From Candidatus Latescibacterota bacterium (GTDB lineage: Bacteria; Latescibacterota; UBA2968; UBA8231), in the NCBI GenBank assembly GCA_009691525.1, contig SICG01000008.1, positions 1 through 46,462 of the forward strand: a stretch of 46,462 bases of DNA. Direction: 5' to 3'. Position 1 is the first letter of the stretch. Every line of letters starts with the position of its first letter. Below the pieces are notes generated by a model, which saw nothing but the letters and a program-made list of their open reading frames with translations, did not search any database and had not been told where the DNA came from. A program made the translations under genes and the position numbers. Below, in pieces: positions 17,043 through 23,519 of the stretch.

Positions 17043-17178
17043 TTGAAAAGACGATATCGGCCAGCCAGAGCGTGGTACGGAAGTCCCAACCCACCTGACG
17101 ATAACTTCCTGCAGGAGATGGAAGCCCTCGACCAGCCCGAGGTGCTCTACGACAACAACGGGGGGGGAACCGACCGGT
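17043..17178 (+). pseudogene. 5' part of the following unknown gene, out of frame at a G8 run
   Basis: A TTG at 17043 sits 5 bases after AGGAGGA, an excellent ribosome site. It opens a frame reading LKRRYRPARAWYGSPNPPDD and on to EVLYDNNGG. The frame meets eight consecutive G (17160-17167) and then diverges from the long downstream frame. Removing one G joins the two without a stop (…DNNGGEPTGLEPDLVKGLY…). So the intact gene would be 17043-18117 less one base. This is a sequencing error, a slippage (phase-variable) site, or a real mutation. Confidence 0.55.
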
Positions 17179-18117
17179 TTGGAGCCAGACCTCGTCAAGG
17201 GGCTCTACGCCAAGATGGACACCCTCAAGCGCAGCCCCATCTCTTTCCCGACCTGGACCGAGGAGGACGGCACCGAAGCCTTTCTCAGCACCCTGCTCGA
17301 CCTGACGCCCTCCAACATGAGGACCCGCGTCCAGTTTCTGCAGCTCTTCGGCTCTTTCAAATTCCGGGCCGCTGCCACCCCCGAGGACAAGAAGGGGCTG
17401 ATCGAGGATGTCTTCGCCGCCGAGGAAAAAGAGGACGCGCGCGATATGCTGCGCCGCCAGGCTCACCGCCTGTCGCTGATCTGGTCCCCCAAGGCCGAAA
17501 CCCTGCTCGAATACATCGTCGCCCGCCCCGCCCTGGCCGGCAAGACCCTGGCCGACCGGCTCAGCCCCACCAACACCCAGCCCCTGCGCCTGATCGCCCA
17601 CCCCTATGCTGAGGTGCGCAGCAACAAGCTGCGTCCGATCATCGAAGCCCGCTCGGTGGCCTATGAACGCGCCGGCGAGATCCATTTCGTCTCCGGAGTA
17701 CGCACGGTGCTGGAGATGTGGGACGAGGACGCCGCCGGCGCTGGCTGCGCCCAGATCTCGCTCTTCGAGGCCCTGCTCTTGCACGAAGTGGTGGAAGCGA
17801 TTCTCGACGAGACCCAGCCCGAACTAGAACCCCTGCCGGCCCATATTATCGCCACCACCTTCGAGCGCTACCTGAAGGGGCGTATGCTGAGCGTAGCCGT
17901 GGAGGATTTCTTCCTCAGTTGGCCGCCCATGTCCAGCGCCGAACTGGCGGAGATCCGCCGCGCCGAAAAGGAGCAACTGCTGGCCGACGCCCGCGCCTAC
18001 TTCCAAGAAGAGAGCGGCCCGGAAGGTGAAGAGGAGGAGACCAGCGATCTGCCCGTTGACCCCTCTGGGACCGTGCCGGTTAAGAAAAAGAAAGTCATCA
18101 AGAAAAAGAAGGCATGA
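17179..18117 (+). CDS. Unknown protein with Lys-rich tail, frame-shifted at its 5' end
   Basis: I do not recognise this family. The intact frame gives 312 residues from a TTG at 17179, which has no ribosome site; the natural start is more likely 17043 with a one-base correction at the G8 run. The protein is soluble, mixed alpha, with LFEALLLHEVVEAILDE and TTFERYLKGRMLSVAVEDFF in the middle. The C-terminus is acidic (EGEEEETSD) then strongly basic (KKKKVIKKKKA), suggesting a nucleic acid- or membrane-facing tail. The 4-bp overlap with the next Gfo/Idh gene and the position after the sugar kinase place it in a sugar-related operon. Confidence 0.65.
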   Translation: MEPDLVKGLYAKMDTLKRSPISFPTWTEEDGTEAFLSTLLDLTPSNMRTRVQFLQLFGSFKFRAAATPEDKKGLIEDVFAAEEKEDARDMLRRQAHRLSLIWSPKAETLLEYIVARPALAGKTLADRLSPTNTQPLRLIAHPYAEVRSNKLRPIIEARSVAYERAGEIHFVSGVRTVLEMWDEDAAGAGCAQISLFEALLLHEVVEAILDETQPELEPLPAHIIATTFERYLKGRMLSVAVEDFFLSWPPMSSAELAEIRRAEKEQLLADARAYFQEESGPEGEEEETSDLPVDPSGTVPVKKKKVIKKKKA

Positions 18118-19154
18118 AAAAACACCGCGCCGCCCTCATCGGCCTGGGCCGGATGGGCAGCACCATCGACGCAGAAGTGGTGGGGTACCCGGCTATCGCC
18201 CTGCCCTACTCAGTGGCCGGGGCCTGTCAGGCCAGCGAGCGCCTCGAACTGGTGGCCGGCGCCGACCTCGATCCGGAAAAGCGCCTCGCCTTCACCCAGC
18301 GCTGGGGAGTGGGCGCGGTGTACGCCGACTACCGCGAGATGATCCGCCAGGAGGCCCCCGACCTGGTGGCCATCTGCACCCGGGCCGAGAACCATGCAGA
18401 ACTGGCCCTGGGCGTGGCCGAGGCCGGCGACGTGCGTATGGTCTTCCTCGAAAAGGCTATGGCTTGTTCCATGCGCGAGGCCGACGCTATCCTGCACGCC
18501 TACCAGCAGCACAACATCGCCTTCAACACCGGGGTGCTGCGGCGTTTCGACACCCGCTACCACCAGATGCGCGCGCGTTTGGTCCAGGGCGAAGTGGGCG
18601 AAGTGCGCGCTGCCCTGCACTATGCCGCCTCCTCGCTGATGCACGGCCACATCCACTCAGTGGATACCCTCATGTACCTGCTGGGCGATCCGCGGGCCTT
18701 GCGGGTCAAAGGAGAATTGCGCGGCGAGGTCGCAGTCCGTGACAACCGCTTCGACAAAGATCCTCAGGCCGTGTACCAGCTCCAGTTTGAGGGCGGGATC
18801 GAGGCCTGGACCGTGCCCGTGGGTCACTGGGACTTCGAGGTGTGGGGGGCCAAGGGCATGATCAAAGGTCTCAACAACGGCATGGACTGGGTGGAGCGCC
18901 AACCCACCGCCGCCGGCCGGCACACCATCTACCCAGAGAAGCCGTTCGAGAATGTCCCCCCCTACAGCGCCACCCTCTATTGCCTGGAGGATCTGGTGCG
19001 GGCGCACGAAGAAGGCCGGCCGGCGCTGGGCAACGTGGAAGTGACCCACCACGCCACCGAAATCTGCCTGGCCGTGGCGCAGAGCCATCTCGAAGGGGGA
19101 GCCTGGATCGACCTACCCCTCCAGAACCGCGACCTCTACATCTGGCACGTGTAG
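18114..19154 (+). CDS. Gfo/Idh/MocA family oxidoreductase
   Basis: A 346-residue NAD(P)-dependent sugar or inositol dehydrogenase-type protein. RAALIGLGRMGS is the Rossmann loop. The usual catalytic EKP is replaced by EKAMA (FLEKAMACSMREAD), keeping the lysine. The second domain has the H in LMHGHIHSVDTLMYLLGDPR, where the family's D-H pair lies. It overlaps the unknown gene by 4 bp and ends directly in a repeat element whose first bases supply its stop codon. With the GHMP kinase it suggests a path through an activated or phosphorylated sugar. Confidence 0.88.
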   Translation: MKKHRAALIGLGRMGSTIDAEVVGYPAIALPYSVAGACQASERLELVAGADLDPEKRLAFTQRWGVGAVYADYREMIRQEAPDLVAICTRAENHAELALGVAEAGDVRMVFLEKAMACSMREADAILHAYQQHNIAFNTGVLRRFDTRYHQMRARLVQGEVGEVRAALHYAASSLMHGHIHSVDTLMYLLGDPRALRVKGELRGEVAVRDNRFDKDPQAVYQLQFEGGIEAWTVPVGHWDFEVWGAKGMIKGLNNGMDWVERQPTAAGRHTIYPEKPFENVPPYSATLYCLEDLVRAHEEGRPALGNVEVTHHATEICLAVAQSHLEGGAWIDLPLQNRDLYIWHV

Positions 19155-19228
19155 CGGCAGGAAGTGACCCGCTTCGGCTTTTCCCCAGGCGCGTCCTTCA
19201 CCCTCGCTCGCTCTGGCTCCGCTACCCC

Positions 19229-19252
19229 GCAGCACCATCTATATGGTGGTGC
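19229..19252. repeat. CACCAT-type hairpin, copy 2
   Basis: GCAGCACCAT and ATGGTGGTGC around CTAT, with one mismatch in the outer arm. In copy A this hairpin precedes the 27-bp shared segment; here it follows it. Confidence 0.8.
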
Positions 19253-19486
19253 GCCCCACCACGCGGACTTCCCTTCCCAACCACTCCCCGGGGAAAGCCC
19301 CCCCACCTGCCGCTGCGCTAACCCTGGCGGCCCACCCGGCTGGGGTCATCTCCCCGCCGCTCTAGTCAGCCTCAATTGAATAACTCCCCTGGGCCGGGGG
19401 AGTGCCCCGGAGGCGATTCTGGGGGAGAGGTCGGAGGCAGGACCGCAGGGTTGGGTAGGGGAAGCGTAGTTTAAGGAGCGAGGGGG

Positions 19487-19512
19487 CGCAGCACCATATA
19501 GATGGTGCTGCG
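19487..19512. repeat. CACCAT-type hairpin, copy 3 (inverted)
   Basis: Perfect 11-bp arms CGCAGCACCAT / ATGGTGCTGCG around ATAG, the complement of the CTAT loop, so this copy is reversed. Confidence 0.85.
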
Positions 19513-19549
19513 AGGGCTGGGCTGTGGGTGGCCGCGCGAAAGCGCGACG

Positions 19550-19571
19550 CGACACCATCTATATGGTGTCG
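19550..19571. repeat. CACCAT-type hairpin, copy 4
   Basis: Perfect 9-bp arms CGACACCAT / ATGGTGTCG around CTAT. The outer bases differ from the other copies but still pair. Confidence 0.85.
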
Positions 19572-19640
19572 TGGGTCCGGGACTGCAGAAACGCCGCAGC
19601 GGGCACCCCACGGACCAGGCCACCAAGGGTTCGGGGATTT

Positions 19641-20114
19641 TTATTTGTTGTTGAGCTGCTGGAAGGCGGCGAGTAATTCGGCCTTCCCGGCCCGGGAGAT
19701 AGCCCGGCCTTTGAGGGCCAATTCGGGATACTGGCGGGCCAACTGACGCAACCGGGTGACTGGCAGGGCTTCCAGTTCGGCGAGGGAAGGGGTCGCTTCA
19801 GCAGCGGGAGGAATTGCTGCGGCGGGCGGCGGCGGAGGGCCGTTCCCCTCCAACAGGGCGACCAGATCTTCGTGAGGGCCGGGGATGACGTGAAAGCTGA
19901 TCACCTGCCCGAGGCGCTGGGCAGCAGCCACCGCAGCCTGGATAGCGGTCTGCACCGAGGCCACATCCCCACTCAAGCGCAGAGAAACCAACCCACCCCC
20001 AATACACTCAAAACCCAGCAACTGCACATCGGCCGTCTTGGCGGCCACATCGGCCGCTTCGATCAGCCCTACCAGGCCTTCGGTTTCAATCAGTCCGATG
20101 GCAGCGCGGGCCAT
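19641..20114 (-). CDS. BMC-domain shell protein with C-terminal Rho-N/SAP-like extension
   Basis: A 157-residue protein. Residues 1-88 are a bacterial-microcompartment hexamer domain: AAIGLIETEGLVGLIEAADV at the start, the pore loop ECIGGGLVSLRLSGDV, then VQTAIQAAVAAAQRLGQV and SFHVIPGPH. A Pro/Ala linker (92-108) leads to residues 112-155 (LEALPVTRLRQLARQYPELA…SRAGKAELLAAFQQL), which resemble the small helical Rho N-terminal/SAP fold that binds nucleic acid. No enzyme or other shell gene of a microcompartment is in the window. AGGAGAG precedes the ATG and it lies 27 bp after rpsR, so the two are cotranscribed. Confidence 0.85.
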   Translation of the reverse strand: MARAAIGLIETEGLVGLIEAADVAAKTADVQLLGFECIGGGLVSLRLSGDVASVQTAIQAAVAAAQRLGQVISFHVIPGPHEDLVALLEGNGPPPPPAAAIPPAAEATPSLAELEALPVTRLRQLARQYPELALKGRAISRAGKAELLAAFQQLNNK

Positions 20115-20141
20115 GTCTGCTCTCCTGGGGCGCGGCCGCGC

Positions 20142-20371
20142 TTATCTGGTGTCGTTGATGGTGTAAGGCAGCAGGGCGAGATAGCGGGCGCGCTTAATGG
20201 ACTGGACGATCTGGGCTTGCTGCTTGCGGGTGGCGCCGGTGCGGCGTGCGGCGTCGATTTTCCCGAGGGGATTGAGAAAGCGGACCAGCACATCCAGCCG
20301 CTTATAATCGATGTCTTCCGGCTTCAGCTTGGCCGTGAATTCCTTGCGGTTGACCCTGGCGATGGCGACAT
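20142..20371 (-). CDS. rpsR: 30S ribosomal protein S18, start out of frame
   Basis: The bottom-strand frame ending with TAA at 20142-20144 reads VNRKEFTAKLKPEDIDYKRL, then FLNPLGKIDAARRTGATRKQ and SIKRARYLALLPYT. This is S18, with the conserved KIxxxRxTG and IKRARxLALLP blocks. The frame has no ATG, GTG or TTG at its head. AGGAGC-ATG (ATG at 20369-20371) is ideal but one base out of phase; adding one base near 20365 would give M-S-A-I-A-R-V-N-R-K, about 76 residues, a normal S18 length. The gene is essential, so a sequence error or a recoding event is likely. rpsF, ssb and rplI, usual neighbours, are absent. Confidence 0.85.
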
Positions 20372-20438
20372 GCTCCTGTATAGAAGGTGGAGAGAAGAGG
20401 GCACGAAGCTCCTATCCTTCTCTAAAAAAGAGATCAGG

Positions 20439-20467
20439 AAAATAGGCAGTGGCTCTGAGGCTGTCAA
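20439..20467 (-). promoter_or_regulatory. Sigma-70 promoter of rpsR and the BMC gene
   Basis: Bottom strand: TTGACA (20462-20467), 17 bp, TATTTT (20439-20444). The first 14 bases, TTGACAGCCTCAGA, are identical to the glnS promoter at 41768-41781. The leader to the predicted ATG is about 60 bases. Confidence 0.65.
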
Positions 20468-20788
20468 TATCTTTGCCGAAAACCTCTGAAAAGGTATTTT
20501 ATCTGGCGAAATGCTTTATCTTGTCAGATAAAATTCCGATAGCTTCGTTATAAGTAATTGATTTAATGTTAATTATCACTGGGTTGCGATTTCGCTAAAG
20601 ATTTCAAGCTGATATCCGATAATATTACTATAGACTATTTTATACTAAGTCGGATCGAACCTCCAGCTCCCCGATCGATCGAATAGTTCTTCAGTACTCA
20701 GGGCCCATCCAACCCTGAGTCCCCAGATCCTCGGAGTCCCCACTCCGGGCCTGGTTGCGCAGCCGCCTAGAGCGGCCAAAAAATAGCG

Positions 20789-20816
20789 ACGCCCTGCACA
20801 GGCCTGTGCAGGGCGT
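20789..20816. terminator. Bidirectional intrinsic terminator after the creatininase gene
   Basis: A perfect palindrome with 14-bp arms and no loop (ACGCCCTGCACAGG and its complement). On the bottom strand it is followed after five bases by TTTTTT, and on the top strand by TTGCTTTT. It lies 20 bp past the stop of the leftward creatininase-family gene. Confidence 0.75.
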
Positions 20817-20835
20817 TTGCTTTTGGGGCATCCGC

Positions 20836-21651
20836 TCAGGAGCAGTGGCTGCCGAACTCCCGGTAATGCCGCACCGGCAACCCATGGTACTGCCGGGCCA
20901 GCTTTTCGAGGCGCTGGCAGGCCAGGGCAAAGATGCGCTCGCCTTTTTCGGCACTGGCGGCAAAGGCGTCGCCCATGATCCCGGTATCTTTCATGGTGTC
21001 GCGCCGGCGTTCGGCAAACTCGGCAAAAGCCAACTCCCCGGCAAAAGGCTGGGTCCCGGTATCGTCCTTGTCCAGCCGGGTCTGGTCGACCAGGTGCGCT
21101 CGCAGGTGTAACTGCACGGCCGTTTCCCACTCGCCGCCGTGCCCCACCCCTTCGTCGGTGGCACTCCATTCGCGCAGTTCACCGTTGACCATATCCCACC
21201 AGTTGAAGCTGAGGACAAAGATATCTTCCTCGGCCAGTTGCCAGGCTACTGAACGGCAGGGACCCCAGTTGCCGCCATGGCCGTTGACCACAATGATCCG
21301 CGTAAAGCCATTGGCGTGGATACTGCGCAGGATGTCGGCCAGCAGGTTCTGAAAGGTCTCCAGGCGCAGGTTGATGGTGCCGGGGAACCCCATGTTGTAG
21401 TGGGTGAAGCCGCACCACACCGGCGGGGCCACAATCACCGGAAAATCGTCCACCCGCCGGGCCACCTCGACGGCCATGTAGAAAGGCGCCGAGATGTCCA
21501 CGTCCATGGGGCAGTGGGGCCCGTGCTGCTCCACCGAACCCACCGGCACGATAACCACCGGGTCGCGGTCGAGGGCGGCGAGAAATTCGTGCCGCCACAG
21601 CTCCTGCCAGAGGACCTTCTTGTTTTTGCCGTCGTACGAGGCGCGGTACAC
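20836..21651 (-). CDS. Creatininase-family amidohydrolase
   Basis: A 271-residue protein of the creatinine amidohydrolase/FAPy deformylase/MftE family of metal-dependent hydrolases. VPVGSVEQHGPHCPMDVDI (36-53) has the metal ligands E41, H43 and D52; VVNGHGGNWGP (about 121-131) and GVGHGGEWETAV supply the other His and Glu. It begins with GTG 21651, just 1 bp after the Gfo/Idh stop, with GAGGGGAAG upstream. In this genomic context it probably opens a cyclic amide or deformylates a metabolite; the substrate is unknown. Confidence 0.9.
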   Translation of the reverse strand: MYRASYDGKNKKVLWQELWRHEFLAALDRDPVVIVPVGSVEQHGPHCPMDVDISAPFYMAVEVARRVDDFPVIVAPPVWCGFTHYNMGFPGTINLRLETFQNLLADILRSIHANGFTRIIVVNGHGGNWGPCRSVAWQLAEEDIFVLSFNWWDMVNGELREWSATDEGVGHGGEWETAVQLHLRAHLVDQTRLDKDDTGTQPFAGELAFAEFAERRRDTMKDTGIMGDAFAASAEKGERIFALACQRLEKLARQYHGLPVRHYREFGSHCS

Positions 21652-21652
21652 G

Positions 21653-22816
21653 TTATTTCTTCCCCTCGTTGAGTTTCATCATGATCTGGTGGTGGCCCAT
21701 TCCTTGGGCGCGCAACTCGCCGTACGCCTTTTCGTCGATGCCGTCTCGTTTGAGAAAGCCGCGGATATCGTAACGCCCGGGCACCTCCACTGGCAACTTG
21801 CCCTCCCGGATCATCAGTTCCAGCGGGTACTCCTGCTCCTGCAGGGGCAGGTTGATGACCCGATGTCGGCGCGCCGACTCGTACAGGGCCATCATGATCT
21901 CCACCGTGTCGCGCGCCTTGCGGCCCGATCCCCGGTGTTCGGGCCCGCCCTCGATCCACCTGATCAGCTCGCGCACCTGGGCGGCGTTGGTGTTGCCGCC
22001 GATGCCCTGGATCTGGTCGGCGGGCACGCTGAGGGGCACGTCCTGCCAGCCCTTGGCCGCCGCGTTGAGCAGCCGCACCTGGGTCTCGCTCGCCTCCATC
22101 AGTCCGTCGGTGCCCTGGATCTGAAAGGAGCCGGCCGCCGCGCCCTCGCGCATCAGGTCGGACTGGATGAAGAGCTGGAGTTCACCCTCGAACTGCACCA
22201 GGCCCATGCAGGCGTCCTCGACTGCGGTGTCGCGCTCGTAGCGCTCGGTGCGCCGCTCCACCGCGCCCATCACCCACAAGGCCCGCGGGTCGCCCAGCGC
22301 AAAGCGCGAGCCGTCGATGGAATGGGTGCCCCAGTTGGCCAGGCCCTCGGCCACCTTGTTGCTCACCCACACCGGCTTGCCGATGGCCCCCTGCTTCATC
22401 AACTCCCTGGCTTTTTCCCAGCCGGCGGTGAAGCGGCGCTGGTGGCTGACGACCAGCTTGGTGCCGCTGGCTTCGCAGGCCGCGACCATGCTGTTGGCCG
22501 CACCCACACCGATGGCCATGGGTTTCTCGCAGATCACGCCCTTGACCTTGGCCTTGGCAGCGGCGATGGTGGGGGCCGGGTGCAGCAGGTGCCAGGTACA
22601 GACGCTGACGAGGTCGGGCTTGGCCGCGGCCAGCATCTCCTCAACTGTGGCGTACCCTTGGGGGATGCCGTATTCTTTCATGTACTGCTGCCGGCCGGCT
22701 GCGAGCGGATCGGCAACGGCAACGACCTCAATCTCGTCGACCAGCCGGTAGCCTTCCATGTGTGCGTGACCGATGGAACCGCAGCCGACAATGGCAGCGG
22801 TGTACTTGCGGGCCAT
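21653..22816 (-). CDS. Gfo/Idh/MocA family oxidoreductase
   Basis: A 387-residue dehydrogenase of the glucose-fructose oxidoreductase type. AAIVGCGSIGHAHMEGY is the cofactor loop and VICEKPMAIG carries the catalytic EKP. The second domain has NWGTHSIDGSRFALGDP (the G-x-H-x-ID motif). ATG 22816 is selected because AGGAG stands 8 bases upstream; the longer frame to 22993 runs through a leader region with duplications and its own short ORF. The next gene starts 1 bp after its stop. Confidence 0.9.
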   Translation of the reverse strand: MARKYTAAIVGCGSIGHAHMEGYRLVDEIEVVAVADPLAAGRQQYMKEYGIPQGYATVEEMLAAAKPDLVSVCTWHLLHPAPTIAAAKAKVKGVICEKPMAIGVGAANSMVAACEASGTKLVVSHQRRFTAGWEKARELMKQGAIGKPVWVSNKVAEGLANWGTHSIDGSRFALGDPRALWVMGAVERRTERYERDTAVEDACMGLVQFEGELQLFIQSDLMREGAAAGSFQIQGTDGLMEASETQVRLLNAAAKGWQDVPLSVPADQIQGIGGNTNAAQVRELIRWIEGGPEHRGSGRKARDTVEIMMALYESARRHRVINLPLQEQEYPLELMIREGKLPVEVPGRYDIRGFLKRDGIDEKAYGELRAQGMGHHQIMMKLNEGKK

Positions 22817-22823
22817 AGAGTGT

Positions 22824-22901
22824 CTCCTCACGTAGGGGTAGACCTTTTGCAGCAGGTCGTTATAGATGACTGACGCATGCCCCCTCCTCACGTAGGGGTA
22901 G
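22824..22901. repeat. 18-bp direct repeat spanning two ribosome sites
   Basis: CTCCTCACGTAGGGGTAG occurs at 22824-22841 and 22884-22901, start points 60 bp apart. On the bottom strand each copy ends in the ribosome site GAGGAG. Confidence 0.85.
22828..22878 (-). CDS. Possible 16-residue leader peptide upstream of the Gfo/Idh gene
   Basis: Bottom strand: GAGGAGGGGGC then ATG (22876-22878), 16 codons (MRQSSITTCCKRSTPT) and TGA at 22828-22830. The stop lies 11 bases before the Gfo/Idh ATG, overlapping its ribosome site. Both ribosome sites sit in copies of an 18-bp repeat, so this small ORF may have arisen by duplication. Function as a regulatory leader is only a suggestion. Confidence 0.3.
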   Translation of the reverse strand: MRQSSITTCCKRSTPT

Positions 22902-22938
22902 GCCTCTGTGCCTACCCCGAATGGGGCAACCACAGAGG
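22895..22938. promoter_or_regulatory. Nested inverted repeats upstream of the Gfo/Idh operon
   Basis: GGGGTAGGC (22895-22903) pairs with GCCTACCCC (22910-22918) around six bases. The alternative CCTCTGTG (22903-22910) pairs with CACAGAGG (22931-22938). The two hairpins share bases and exclude each other, as in attenuators. Confidence 0.45.
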
Positions 22939-22983
22939 GTTGTCCCCACGATAAGGGTTCAATAATATAAACCACTCCTCTAG

Positions 22984-23424
22984 ATGCAACCACCCATGAA
23001 CGCGCTAGAAATCCTGCCCGAATTACACCTGCCCCTGGCGGAGCTGGTCTTCTCTTTCGACCGCAGCCCGGGGCCGGGCGGGCAGCATGTCAACAAGACC
23101 AATACCCGGGCCGAACTGCGCTTCGACTTGGAGCACAGCCCCTCCCTTAGTCCGGTACAGCGCCAGCGCCTCATGGAGGCCCTCGCCTCGCGCCTGAGCC
23201 AGGAAGGCATGCTGATCCTGCGCTCGAGCCGCTTTCGCAGCCAGCTCCGCAACCGCGAGGATTGCCTGGAAAAATTCGTCTCCCTGCTGGCTTTCCATCT
23301 CCAACCCCCGCCCCCACCGCGCCGGCCCACCCGACCGGGCAGAGCCGCTAAGGCGCGCCGTCTGAACCACAAGAAGTCCCACTCTAGCAAGAAGTTACTT
23401 CGCAGGCCCCCCCACTTGGACTAA
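22984..23424 (+). CDS. arfB: ArfB/YaeJ-like peptidyl-tRNA hydrolase (class I RF domain)
   Basis: A 146-residue protein with only the catalytic release-factor domain. The motif SPGPGGQHVNKTNTRAEL holds the GGQ that hydrolyses peptidyl-tRNA. The basic C-terminal tail (RRPTRPGRAAKARRLNHKKS then SKKLLRR) fits the ArfB tail that enters the empty mRNA channel of stalled ribosomes. It thus rescues ribosomes without a stop codon. A second ATG at 22996 is possible. It is divergent from the Gfo/Idh gene and upstream of the sigma factor. Confidence 0.9.
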   Translation: MQPPMNALEILPELHLPLAELVFSFDRSPGPGGQHVNKTNTRAELRFDLEHSPSLSPVQRQRLMEALASRLSQEGMLILRSSRFRSQLRNREDCLEKFVSLLAFHLQPPPPPRRPTRPGRAAKARRLNHKKSHSSKKLLRRPPHLD

Positions 23425-23437
23425 AAAAATCCCCTAC

Positions 23438-23481
23438 TTGCCGCGGATCTATTCGGTTTTTATATTTAACGTTGACGTTAA
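23438..23481 (+). promoter_or_regulatory. Promoter and palindromic operator of the sigma-factor gene
   Basis: TTGCCG (23438-23443) and TATATT (23461-23466) are 17 bp apart. Overlapping the -10 end and expected start site is a perfect palindrome TTAACGT-TG-ACGTTAA (23466-23481), well placed for a repressor dimer. Confidence 0.5.
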
Positions 23482-23519
23482 GGTTAATATATTTCCTCTT
23501 TGAGCTGAAAGACTCTGCC

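Larger units (their letters stand above)
19155..19640. repeat. Repeat-filled gap: copy B and inverted copy C
   Basis: 486 bp without a gene between convergent genes. Copy B (about 19152-19367) shares with copy A the head, the 27-bp segment (19201-19227), the block 19259-19300 and the end GGGGTCATCTCCCCGCCGC. Its head GCGGCAGGAAGTGACCC is a degenerate inverse of that end. From about 19380 to 19580 lies a second element in the opposite direction: GAGCGAGGGGGCGCA next to a hairpin (19478-19512) is the complement of the arrangement in copy A. It holds three CACCAT-type hairpins. Confidence 0.7.
20372..20835. other. Gene-free AT-rich gap upstream of rpsR
   Basis: 464 bp with no credible gene. 20470-20645 is markedly AT-rich against the GC-rich surroundings. 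It carries the rpsR promoter at its left side and a strong palindromic terminator at its right side. The stretch 20650-20760 has a short inverted repeat (ACTCAGGG…CCCTGAGT) and a GGTTCGATCC string on the bottom strand, but no cloverleaf can be folded. Confidence 0.6.

Noticed and set aside
17755-17810. HEVVE as a metalloprotease site in the unknown protein
   Set aside because: The HExxH motif is not complete and no downstream third ligand is evident; this alone does not support a peptidase.
13380-19571. CRISPR array
   Set aside because: The hairpin copies are irregularly spaced, differ in orientation and have no uniform spacers or cas genes.
20640-20760. Possible tRNA on the bottom strand
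   Set aside because: GGTTCGATCC looks like a T-loop, but no matching acceptor, D and anticodon stems can be folded around it.
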